Part shown: one piece after another, positions 12,370 to 28,400 of the stretch
Numbering within the stretch: position 1 is the first letter of the stretch
Layout of the letters: each line of letters starts with the position of its first letter
DNA from: Monarcha castaneiventris obscurior
Taxonomy: Eukaryota > Chordata > Aves > Passeriformes > Monarchidae
Length of the DNA stretch: 64,000 nucleotides
Direction: 5' to 3'
Assembly: GCA_026261815.1 (NCBI GenBank)
Contig: JAMPIT010000230.1
Span: 36,478,501-36,542,500 of the forward strand
Notes under the pieces: generated by a model
Seen by the model: only the letters and a program-made list of their open reading frames with translations
The model's database searches: none
What the model was told of the DNA's origin: nothing
Program-made: the position numbers and the translations under genes

Positions 12370-14933
12370 GAAACTCATGGCTCCATTTCATGGCCTGAGC
12401 CTTGCCAGCTTCAGCAAATGGCCCTGGGTTGCAGGGGCATGGCTGGGAAGATGGAAGTGTGCTCTCTTCCCCTCCTCACACTGCCAGAGTGTTGGTGACC
12501 TCTGGGAAGGGGCTGAAGGGTGGCTGCCTGGGGTGTACTGGTTTAGCAAGTTTCATCCCAGCTTCGTTGTGGCATGAAACTTTACTCAATAGGGAGTCAT
12601 AGCTCTGGGTGGCACAACACCAAACAAAGGTCTGCAGTGAGGGCCCGAGAGTGAGATCCCGAGCAAGGCGATGTAAAGCTTCACAGTTGTCCATTGCTGT
12701 GTAAAAAAGGCAAGTGCTGTGTGACAGAGCTGTCAAAGAAAAATAAGGAGTTAGACATCCTTCTCAAAGGAAATCAAAACTTAGAATTAGCAAAGCAATA
12801 AAAGCCTTCTAAAGTGAAAGCTGGAAACAATACATTTTTAATAAAATGGGCAGTTACTCTAATTGCTGAACCCCTACTGTTCAATTTCTTTTAGTGCCCT
12901 TATTCATTAAATTCAGCATGCTTATACTTATTATTTACAGATGTATGCGTTTTAACTTGTTTATAGAAACCGTGCCTTGCAGAAAGCTGTGGATGGTATA
13001 ATACTAATTTGTGTTTATTGCTGCCTATAATATGCAATTTTAAAAACAATTAAAGATAGCGGTGGAGCTCATCATTGGAGCCAACCTCCAACTGCCCATG
13101 AAAAGTAAAATATTAGTACCATGTGCTGCCTAAAAGGTTATAGGCCATTTGTAGTGAGTTGATAACATAGCCATTAATGAAGAATTTACCTGTTCTTAAG
13201 GATTTTAAGCTCAGCAGTCTAGTTTCTAGATAATGTTCTAATGTAACCCATTTAAACATATGTGATGGAGTTCATAATTGCCCTTGTAAATGGGTATAGA
13301 AAGGAGGGTATATAAATCAATTAGTGAAATCCAGCAGTGTGGCTGTAATACAAATTAATTGTAATGATAAGCATTTTAACTGCTGCTCTTACTAACTTGA
13401 AGTAGTTTTGATCACTGAATTGGCTCTTGTTGAGTCACTCTATTAATTTTAAGGTTTGAAAACACTTAAAGATCAAAATGTTCTGAACTAATGGTCCTAA
13501 AATTCGAGAAACGAAATGATATGTAAAATATTACACAGCAAGTCAGTTTTACGGCATTTCCAAAGAGAGCACAATAGTTTTATTTTGTCCATGTGGTACT
13601 GAACAACTGTGTAATAGTATTACATGATTAAAGATATTAAAACACTCATTTTCTTGCTGGATTCAAGCCACAGAAAAAAGTCATGATGAATAGTGTCATA
13701 AGATATGTTGAGTATATAGAAAATAAAAAATTTATTTGGCAAGCATAGTAATACCAAAAACTAATACCAACTTGGATAGGAGGTGAGTTTTGAAGAATAA
13801 AATAATTCCTAAAAGGACTTGAAAATAAAAATCCTCAAAATACTATAAAACATTTAATAACTATAAATGGAGACTTTATGACTTAGTAAAATATCTGGAT
13901 GTGTGTAGAGATTATAGCAACTATTTCATTGCCCTTTCAATTTTCATTTCTTACTGATGATACTGGGTCTGGGTTTTCTCCGATTTATGTTTACAAGTCA
14001 AGAGTCCTTTTTGGAATCAGTGGAGTAGCAACACCATAAAACACAGCTGGAAAAAAGAGTCAGACCCCTTTTATTTTTAAGTGTTTCATTCTTTACAACA
14101 GGCCTTTTAAAAAAAATTTTGATCCTGTGGGGAAAGCAGTGAATTTGTTACACCACATTTGTATCAATAGGCCACAGAAATAGGCTTCATTTTGATAAAT
14201 AAAGAATAAAGACGTCAGAGTTCTCATCCTCTCTACATTTGTGTCTCTTCTTTGCCTATGCCACTTTATTCCACATAAGGATCTGACCATAGAAATTCAC
14301 AGGTAGAACAGCCAGGGCCTGAATTGTAAGAAAACTGAATTTGCAAAGGAAAATTTAACTTCATGCAGCTGATGGCACAATTATGTATTTTTTTTTAAAG
14401 TAGATCCTATTTTTCAGTTTTGCAGTAATGTGGAATTTTCACTTGAGACTGATGTGGTTTTGCATGGTAATGGACAGGCAGAAAATCACCGACCTGAAAA
14501 AACTACAGAGCTAGCATCTTTCGGATGTTTTTCTTCAGTTTTCCATACGATTTATTTTTTTCATTTAACATGTTTTCTTTTTCATTTCGAAGGTAGGCTC
14601 CTAATACAAAGTGATGAGCTGCTGCCCTGTACACTCTGCCTGCCAAACCCTGCGGCCATCCTGTCTCTACTCTTACTTTCACCCTGGCTCACTCATGGTG
14701 TCTGCCTGGCCATTTATTTAGCGAAAGACGCTCCTGTTCTCAGTTACTAGCACGTCATTAAGTCTCGCTGTCTTGAGAGTAACACAGGTATAACCAGATG
14801 CAGTTCTTGGCCCTGATATAATTAATCCTGACAAGCTTTCTGCTTTCCACGTTTGCTCAGGTGTAAATGCGTCTCTCTGGCTATATGGACACATAAACCC
14901 AAATGCAGAACTGCTTTGCTGACATAACTGTTG

Positions 14934-14948
14934 AAAAAAAAAAAAAAA
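14934..14948. repeat. Poly-A tract (15)
   Basis: Uninterrupted homopolymer. Confidence 0.9.
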
Positions 14949-15475
14949 CCCGCCTGAAAAGCAGTATAATTTTCTTTGAAAAGGTGCTGTTAGTTATACA
15001 TACTACCTCAGGGTTTAGTGGAGCTGGTGCTTGAGAACCAGGAATTGCAAACCTATGGAGCAGCTGCAGCCTCCTCCTTGTCCTTTACTGCTAGCTGTAG
15101 TAAATATGTGTGCAGAGTGTGTAGTTGCCAAAAGTCATGGCTCTGCTGGGAGAAGTACCAAAAGTGGTTGGCAGTGACAGCTCACCCTGTGTACCTGTGG
15201 GACACAACAGAAAGATGCAGCAGTTTCAGAGAAAGGTTTTTAGGGTGTTTTCTTTCAGCAATACCTGATTGTGCGTTGGTGATTTTTATGTCATGTGTTC
15301 TCAATTTAAAAGACTAACCTGCTAGATTCAGACTTAACATCTTGGTGGTATGTGAGGCTTGGACAGTACAGTCAAGAGTAGAGGATTTTGTGGCAGTTCC
15401 TGGTGTTGCTTATGCCTGTGTGGTACACAGCGTCCACATGCACAGGTGCTGCTGAGGTGCCTTCAGGAGAGGATT

Positions 15476-15516
15476 CAGGATTTCTCTCAGGCAATAGATT
15501 GCAGGATTTCTCTCAG
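15476..15516 (+). repeat. 15-bp direct repeat
   Basis: CAGGATTTCTCTCAG occurs at 15476-15490 and again at 15502-15516, separated by 11 bp. It looks like a small local duplication. Confidence 0.85.
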
Positions 15517-18500
15517 TTCCCTGCTGGGACATTCCTGTGTAATTGTAAATATGGTGGTAGTCTTGTAGAAAGCTGATTCTCAGCTGGCTGTGGACATCAG
15601 AAAATGAAGGCAGGGGCTTTCCCTGCTGGCAGCAGCGGTGGTTCTTGGAGGTGGGAGGCACCCAGCTCTGTCCTGCTTCACAGTAGGCAGGTGAGTGAGG
15701 TGCACATGCAGATTTCGGGGTGCTTCAGAGCCCCTGCAATAGAGGGACTGAGCACAGACTTAACAAAGTTCCCTGGTTTGTCTTGTATCCCGTGTGAAAC
15801 CTAGGGCAAGACATGTAAAGCTGTATTTTGAGGACACTGCTTAGTGCTGTAGGCACCTGAGTTCTCAGTTGCTGTTGAAAATCCCAACTGGGTACTGCTT
15901 GCATTTTTGTAGGAATTTATGATGCAAACAAATGAAGCTCTTTCACTATCAGTGCTTCTGTTTCTCGTCTGTAAAGTAAGAATAGCTCTTTCCTTATCTC
16001 ACTTAGGTGTTACAAAGGTAAAAATATGAATGCTCATGGGTTATTCACATACTGGAGTGGCAGGGACCATGCTTGTAGATCAGATAGGTAGAAGAGAGCA
16101 GGATCTTTCATGCTGCTAAATATGGCAGAACCAGAAGCGGTGCTGGTGTTGCTTTGTGGCCAGGGACAGCAGGGCCTGAGGAGAGTCACTCAGGGAATCT
16201 GTGCAGGAATGTCACTCTGGAAGATGTGCTGGCAGGTGGGGCTCCTGAAGTGCCTTATTAAATGCCAACATAAAGTCAAGTGATTGAATGGCCATGTTTA
16301 ACTAATGGATTAATAAAGAGGCCAGAAAAATATGGTACAAAATGATCCCTACTCTTCACTGGGCTACTGATTATTTGGGGAATAGTAATATCTGTGAAGA
16401 AGTTAGCTGCTAAGTAACAGAAATTATATTATGAGAGTAGAACAGAAAAATAACCAGAAGATAGATGCTGTTGTCATATGACTTAGAGCAAAAAAATCTG
16501 GACAGCTCTGCTATGCTGGTAGTAGGATACTAAACTATTTCTTGGCCCTAATCACCTGATATGAATACGGGTTTCAAAGGGCTACACTCCTGTTGTATGG
16601 TCAAGATCAGTATCCACTGACTCCACTGACTTATGTTACATGACTCTGCTGGTTAACATTACAGATTTGCAATTGAAACTTGGCAATTTATTTGATGAAA
16701 GGCGTGGAGGAATATGATGCAGCTCACTCTCTCCCAGTTCTAAGCTGGGGAAGATGCAACAGACAAGTGTAAACACTTTTTTGCTGTCATTCCAGTTGCC
16801 ATATACAACTTGGTGTATACACAGCAAAAGCATTTGTTGACTATGAAGAAGTTAGCTTTTTTATTTTTTCAATCATACTTTAAATTTAGTCTGTGTTTTA
16901 ACACTGAAATGGTACAATAGTTAAAATGAAAGCACTCTAAGGACCTGCTTTGCGAGTAATGTCTCCCCTCAAGGCTGTGGAGGCCTTTCAGGGTTCATTC
17001 TTTCAAATATCTTTCGACTTGGCAGGATAATGAACATTACCACTATTTGAATTGGAGTAACACTGGAAGGTCCTGCAGTGCCAGTTACTGTACAGCACAT
17101 TCTGAGGCCCTGCCCAAAATAGTGCACTGTCTAAATGCATGAGATGCAGAAGGGTGGGGGAAGAAAATACTGTCCTGATGGTATGTCTGGCTGCAGTGGA
17201 GCAATGGCCAAATTTGTACTTGGAACTTCATTAGGGTGAGGATATCAGGGCAGAGAGTGTGCTTCACTGCTTCTTGTACTCGGAGGCGGAGGGCAGAGTT
17301 CGGCAGGACCCCTCTTCTCCCAGATGCTTCAGGACAGAAGCCAGCTGTCCCTATCGCTCTTCACTGACAGGAGTTGTAGCAGCACAAGTACTTCAGCTTT
17401 AGAGAGCTCCTGCCAACTCGGCTGCGCCTATCGGGACTTGCACCTTGTCTGAGATAGTTCTGGCAGCAGCAGCCTGTGCCCTTTGCATGGCCCTCAGAGT
17501 GCCCTGGCTCTGAGACTCCTTTTAGGTGACCTTGCTTGCAGTTCTGTCCATTAGTCCATTCCTTGCAGATTCTGAGCTCTGTAACCTTTACCTCTCTCTA
17601 GTTCTGTGGTTATTTTAATCATACTGTATGCATCCTGAGCAGCACATCGTGAAAACCTGTTAGATACTGCATTAGCTTTTAAAATAACAGAAAAGGATCA
17701 TTTTTGATTTGGCACCCTCAAAAAGAAACAAGGTCATGGAGTTTCATCTTCTGACATCCCTGTTGAAAGTAGAATGGCCCTTTTCAGACTAAATGCAAAC
17801 CCATAGACTTCAGAGGATTTCTTTGGCTATCATCCAGAATACCACCCTCTTTTTAGGGACAGTTTTGTAGAGATGCATGACTTGATTAAAATTAATGCTG
17901 GAAAAATTGTAAGGAATTAAAATAAAATAAATATATTTAATGTCATAGCTTTAAGGCAGATGTGTGCAGCTATGAAGACATAAATAAAAAAGAAACCCTC
18001 AAATGTGGAAAACAAACTTTCTTAAGTGCTTCTGAAAATCCTGGTAATAATATCTCAATCTGAAGTTTCTGTCTGTTTTAATCCAGGTATATTGTGTTCA
18101 TTTGTGAAAAAAAGCATTCCTTCCTGGACTTGGATGCATACCCAGCTCTATAAGGAAAGATTTTGACTGTGATAATTTGTTCTGTGTTGATTAACATTTG
18201 CACATGGCTTCCCCCGAGCCTTTTCCTCGGTCCTCCTGCCCTCAGCCCACTCCACCTCTGTGCGTCCACCCCCGGGAAAAACAACGGTCCAGCACAGCAA
18301 GTGCCAGTACTGAAGTAGTAGCACAACTTCTTCGCTTTGTGCTTTTTTCTTTGCAAGGGAGAAAATGGGAGTCTTCCCACAAGGGGAGACTTTGTTTTCC
18401 TCTTTCTGTTGTCTGTGATCCCCACCTGTTGTATATATGGTAAAAATATCTGGGACTTATAACCCAGCAACAGTACGCAGCTAGAGTCATGTGTGACCGG

Positions 18501-19088
18501 GTCAAACACACACTCGCTGGAGGGTCATGGCCAGGTTACTAAGTCAAGGCTGGCAAGTCTCCACGATAATGTTTTCTTTCTCTCTCACTCTTTTTTTTTT
18601 TTCTTCTCCCCTTGTCTGTCTTCCAAACAAGAGTTTAAAAAAAACCCCAAACCCTCATAACAATGCAAACTATTTAAGCATGACAAATTCAAAGAAGTTT
18701 TTTATTAAAAAAAAAATTGGAGGGGGGGCAAAGTCAATGATATTTTGGATTTAATTTTATAGTATAGTTTTATGTGGCACATGAAAGAGAGAAATTTGTA
18801 TTGAAACAATTGAGACCCACTTTCCCAGTTCCTGGCTCTTTCCTGGAAGATGATTAAAAGCAGACTTTTTTTTCCAGACGAGACATAAAAATTAAATGAT
18901 CTACAGTATATAGTTATTTTTTCAAATGTTTGGAGGCTTATAAATAACTTCTACAATCAAATGCACACATACAAGCAGCAGAGAATCTGGTTCTAATTAC
19001 TTGTACTTTAGTTGAACTTTGGCGTTTCCTTTGACTTTCTGCCTAATGTATGTGAGCTGAGTGCCTTGCACTCCTGCAGTGAATTCAC

Positions 19089-19105
19089 AAAAAAAAAAAA
19101 AAAAA
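19089..19105. repeat. Poly-A tract (17)
   Basis: Uninterrupted A run followed by a purine-rich stretch. No retrogene body was recognised upstream. Confidence 0.9.
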
Positions 19106-20128
19106 GAAGAAAAGGCAAAAAATCCAGACTCTTGTTGGTGCCAACAAAAATGAGGGTTAACAGAATGTTTTGACCAAATGCAACACTTTGCTATTCACCC
19201 TAATTAGCTGAAATTGCTGCTTCCCACCAGGGACCCTGAGCTCAGTATTCAAAATTCCCTTGAGGCTATCCAGGAAATGCCATTTGCTTTACAACTTCTT
19301 ATTCTTTTAAAACTCAACTGTCCAAAGTGTGCATTAACATGCAAGCTTAATAATCTAAGTTTCTAGGAGAACATGAGGCATTTTGTGGTGCCTGCCTGCT
19401 TCTAGTTGGTCTCAAAATAAAATACCTTCTCCATCTGTCAACACGGTTTAGCTGGCAGTAAATTAGCTCTCAGAAAGCACGCTGTGCTTTTAAAGATCTT
19501 ATCTGCTACTTTATCTAACCTTTAGAAAAATTTCAGACATCTTAGGAATTGTGAAGTGACCGATTGTTTGAGAGTCCCTGTGTGCTTAAGCTGCATTCAG
19601 GTGTTGGGTGACAGCACCAAGGCTCTGTTGTCTCAGGTGAGTAGGGATCCTGAAGTGTCACATCCCACAGGACAAGAAAGCAGGCCATGGAAAGCAGTTG
19701 CATTTTTTTGATTCTCTTTTTTTCCCCCTTGAATTGTCCCTAAAACTGTAAGACTGATTTAAAAATGCGTCTTCTGGAAAAGTCAGCTGTCAACCCCCCT
19801 CCTTTCTTTTTTTCCTTGTTGCTTGTGTAGACATGCATAGAAGAAAGCAGCTTCTGCTGTCATGCACCCATTAGCCATCAACATGTTGCAAAAATAGCAC
19901 TTTATACCTGCTGAGCATGAGTTGCTACAGATGCCTGCACAGGACTTCTGCACAGACACTGCATTCATTTTCAAATAAAGAGTTAAAAAAGCTAAAGCCA
20001 AGGAAGAATACTAAGACAAAAATTGAAGTAAGAGTCAGGCATGCATAACCTGGGTTCAAGCCTTCTTCAGAAAACTGCACACCTTGCCTATGGTCAAAAG
20101 TGAATGTGCCCAAACTGGGTTCTCTTAT

Positions 20129-20202
20129 ACAAAAAAAACACCAACAAAATGCCCCCAAAAAAACCCAAATAAAACCCCCAAACCTACCAACCAAAAAACC
20201 AA
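20129..20202. repeat. A/C-only low-complexity tract
   Basis: About 74 bases of A and C with rare T or G, again in alternating A-runs and CC or CCC blocks. Same compositional class as 6481-6583. Confidence 0.8.
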
Positions 20203-24714
<4,512 letters not shown>

Positions 24715-26690
24715 TTTCTCTGAAGAATGTTACCCTTTTTGACTGTTTGGTTTATTTTTCTTTTCCTTCATCTCTGCTCTACACTTGCTTTCACACTGTC
24801 GTCAGCTGTTGGTCCTCTACTCCAAGAAAACTGCCACCTTGAACTTCTGGTTTGTATCCATACAGGCTCCTCCTGCCTGTTTCCAAGTCTGCTTTCACCC
24901 TGTGTTCTCAATATCACTTCTTCATGCCCCTCTTCTCTCTCCAGCCTTCTTCATACAAAAAAATAGCCAATTGCTTTTCAAGTTTCAGTAAGCACTGAGA
25001 ATTGAGCACGGCTGCTTGAAGATCTTGTCTCCCATGGATCTCTGCCTTTCAGTTGATCCTGAGTTTATTAGAGAGCCTTTGTTTCACTGGAGGCTTCTGC
25101 TTGGCATGGAGCTGCAGTTTCATGCTGATTCTCTGGTGAATCAAGGGAGCAATAATAATCATAAGGAAGAATTTGTGCTTCAGCCTTTTGTGTAGTGAGG
25201 AAACTCAAATTTATTACCCCTTTACCTTGAAGACACATTTCCATGCAGTTTCAAAGAGCTCTGTTTTCTTCAAGATTTGTCACTGAAGCTGACCAGCATG
25301 TCAGAAGCTGTTGGGATGGGGAGAGGCAACCTCATTCCATAGGAAGCTAGACTAAAATATCAGCCAGTCCCTTTCTTTCTCTTTTCATCTGGCCATGTTG
25401 CAGTTTTCTCCTTTTTCACTTCTATTTTCCCTGCTCCTTTCTTCACCCAATTTGCAATCTCCATTCTGTGATGTTAAATCTTAAATTCGCTCATTTTTCC
25501 TCCTGCATTTGCACCTTCCTCTGTTCCGAGGTCCTTTTCTCAAGTTTTTTCCTTTTTTCCTTTCTGAGTCATTTACCTTTCCCTTTGAACTCCTGGCAGT
25601 CTTGTTTCCCAAGGACAACACAAGTGGAAAACGTTTCTCACATCATATTTATCTAATTAGAACCCTGATCTTTTGTTTTTCTGTGCTGGCTTTCCATTGG
25701 TTTTCTTCTAGTTTTCTCTCTGTTTCATTCTCTTTTGCCTTTCTCCTTTGAGCTCCAGTGAAGCTGCTGCCACAGTGATCCTTAGTAGTCATCATCTAAT
25801 GCAAGGAACAGTTTTCTTTCCTCCAGGTTTGGGGTTGATGGCCTCCTTTGATTCATCAGGCATTCTTTTTCCTAGCTTTCTCAACTTTTTAGATTCTCAT
25901 CCTACTTTACTTACTGATTTTTCAATATCTCCTTAAATGGCTCTTTATCCACTTCCTGATGCTATTCCCCAAGGTTCAGTTGTTCGGTTTTCTATTTAAA
26001 AAAGAGTTGTTTACTGACCTCTTTTATGGTAGACCAGTGGAGGATGTCATGGCAATATTCTGCTCATAAGAGGTGTATTTTTAATTGAGACCCTTCCAGC
26101 CAGGAACCCTTGGAGAGCTGTGGATGGTGACTATGATGTTGTGATGTTCAATTTGGGAAACACTGCACTGTAAATTTCATCTTCCCTCAGCTGCCACTAA
26201 CCCATAGATGATTTCCAAAGTACCCCTATCTCTGACTTCTCCCCTCCCATCTTTCCCTGGTGTGTCATCTTGCTCACCTCACTGCTACCTTGGACACAGA
26301 GTTCTTTGTGAAGACAGAACTTTCCATCCTCTATTTGTGCCATCACCAACTCTAATCTCAGTTCTTTCAGACATCATGTTGTGATGACATAATTTCTGAT
26401 CTGCAGTATTCTGTTTTACCTGATCTGTTGTCATTTTTCCTCCAGAATCTGAGAATCTGGCTTCAGCTGCCTTCATTGTCAGACCATTGCTGTGGTCTTT
26501 TCACATGGGATTGGTGCCTTTTCCTGTCCTCCCTTCCTCTTTCCCCACTCACTGTCATCCTGGGTTATTATTTTTTCAGGAACCTGGGAACAACCTCCTA
26601 ACCTCCTTTGCCAAATACTTTAGTGACCCTGCTGTCTTATTCATTACCAGAGTCTTCAGTACTGTGCTGTAGTAGAAAGACTGTTCTGTG
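24715..26690 (+). mobile_element. Decayed L2-like (non-LTR) retrotransposon fragment(s), reverse-transcriptase region
   Basis: The + strand is strikingly pyrimidine-rich for about 2 kb, as in L2-family elements. Decayed pieces of a non-LTR reverse transcriptase appear in order: GCTTTCACACTGTCG near 24788 resembles the AFDTV motif-A region; WFSSSFLSVSFSFA at 25698-25739 resembles the L2 WFSSYLSGRS segment; AIPQGSVV at 25961-25984 matches the GVPQGSVLGP motif; IDDFQ at 26204-26218 matches the catalytic YADDSQ box. CTGACTTCTCCCCTCCCAT follows, as in the L2 segment after YADD. These pieces are in different frames with intervening stops, and the distances between them are larger than in an intact element, so this is an old, interrupted or multi-fragment copy with no coding capacity. 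Family assignment is from memory. The 25.6-26.3 kb core is better supported than the ends. Confidence 0.5.
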
Positions 26691-26954
26691 GCTTGTGTTG
26701 ATATACTAATCATTTTAGGTTTTTAGAGGATGGAGTATTTCATACAAGGCACTTGTGAACCACAGTGAGAGTTTCAAAGTGGTTAAAAAAAACCAAACCA
26801 AAAACGTGCCTTTGTGTTTATTTCTGGGTGTTACACAAAACACAAAAGCCTCATAGCTGGTCACTGGCTTTGTGTATGTGTTAGAGTTCCAAAATCACAC
26901 CTATCTTCACCGTGTACTTGTATTTTGTAAGAAAAATTCCAGAGGCAGTCCATC

Positions 26955-26971
26955 TTTTTTTTTTTTTTTTT
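26955..26971. repeat. Poly-T tract (17)
   Basis: Uninterrupted homopolymer. Confidence 0.9.
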
Positions 26972-28285
26972 GTGTAAAACAGTACATTGACAATATTCAG
27001 CTTATTTACAACTTTTCCATTTTGTCCCCAGTCTCTGGGTGTTGCCAGCTAGCACGCAAACAAATTCCATAGAAAATGAGCAATTTGGATTTATCCAGCT
27101 GGTGCAAGTGGTTATAGGGCTGGTTGTCACCAAAAGCTCAGCTCTTTGGTCCTGACTCGAGTCGTTGTTGTAGCCGGGTTTGCAGAAAGGGGGACTGAGA
27201 GTAGTGGGCTGGATTCCCCACACAATGCCATCATTGTGTGGGTGAGGAGGGGAAGCTGGTGTTCTGGCAGCTTCAGCTGTCTCTGAAAGCCTTGTCTCTT
27301 GTTCTGGGCATTTAAAAGACGGCATTCCTCTGCTGACAGTCCTGCCCGCATTACTGGCTCGAATTCGGTGGGCAGCAAAGATGCCTAGAGCATTTTCATG
27401 GGAGAAGACAGCGCAGCATATAAGAGGGTAGGTTTACGGTCCAGCAGTTTTGTCTGAATGATGAAGATGCCTCTCTGCCTGTTATTGATGCTAACAGACA
27501 AAAATGTAGATAAATCTGCTTCAATACCGAGTGATCCCAAGTTGGCTTTTATCATAAAATAAGCATAGCTTTCCTTCCATCAGAGTTTTCACATAGAATC
27601 AAATCTAATGTGGGATCATTAAATTAAAAGGGTAGCCACATTTAATATATTTTCAAGGGTCTTCAGCTATGAAAATATGTCTACTTGTTTGACATGTTCC
27701 TGACTCAAATATATATTTTTATTATGCCAAAGACTTGAAGCAGTACGGAAAAATAGGCATTGATATAAACCTTGACATTTAGGTCTGTAATTTTGTAGGA
27801 CTGACTCCCCAAAAAAGATAAAATACACATAGGGGGAAAAAAAAAAAGAAGAGAAAATTAAAGCTTTTGCTTTATCCAAATTTGCTTAAAATGTTAAGCT
27901 TAGGAGAAAAGCTGTCATTTTGTTACAGTTTTTTACTTAATCACTTGCAGATGCGGTGCGAGGCAGTCCCACCACTCAACTTGAGGCCCAAAATTACATG
28001 CCTAACTTTGAAGGCTGGGCTTTCTGCAGTCTGTTAAGAGAGAGAGAAGCTCCTCTGATTGCTGATTCAAAGCATCTAGACCAGACCTGCTCTGGGTGAC
28101 CCTCCAGAACAGCCTATCCCCATGAGTCTTTGGGTTAGGTGCTCAAGCACAACTGTGTTAATGTTCTCTGAGATGATGTTCCTGATGGTTATGTCCCTCT
28201 GGATGCTGAGGGGCTTGGGGTTTCCCTGTTTCAGGCCATGAATTCCTGATCAGCATTGCTACAACAACTGGCTTACAAAATGCTA

Positions 28286-28311
28286 CAGAGAGAGAGAGAG
28301 GGAGAGGGGGG
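28286..28311. repeat. GA-rich microsatellite
   Basis: About seven AG units run into a G-rich end (GGGAGAGGGGGG). Simple repeat, purine on the + strand. Confidence 0.85.
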
Positions 28312-28361
28312 AACTGGCTTTCATTTTATTTATTTGTTTGAAGTTTGATGGCAAGAATATT

Positions 28362-28400
28362 ACTTCCACCCTAAATGATATCACGATTCTATGATATTAT
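28362..28400 (+). mobile_element. Possible CR1 LINE 3' tail remnant
   Basis: CTTCCACCCTAAATGAT followed by ACGATTCTATGATATTATG resembles the CR1 3' end: a CTTCCAACCC-type stretch, then degenerate ATTCTATG octamers. Upstream, CTCTGGGTGACCCTCCAG near 28090 also recalls CR1 sequence, but the bases between are not convincingly CR1. CR1 is the dominant LINE of birds and other sauropsids. Low-confidence call; a repeat-library search would settle it. Confidence 0.35.

Larger units (their letters stand above)
12370..20128. other. Intronic sequence, no gene seen
   Basis: Bases 12780-13960 are AT-rich and repeat-poor, the kind of sequence worth aligning for conservation. A15 lies at 14934-14948, T12 at 18591-18602 and A17 at 19089-19105. 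A 15-bp direct repeat lies at 15476-15490 and 15502-15516. The 143-codon open frame on the minus strand at 18078-18509 has no recognisable domain. Confidence 0.6.

Noticed and set aside
18078..18509. 143-codon minus-strand frame beginning MFDP, superficially like the RARB2 start MFDC
   Set aside because: Only the first three residues agree, it is on the opposite strand to RARB, and nothing after that matches the A2 exon.
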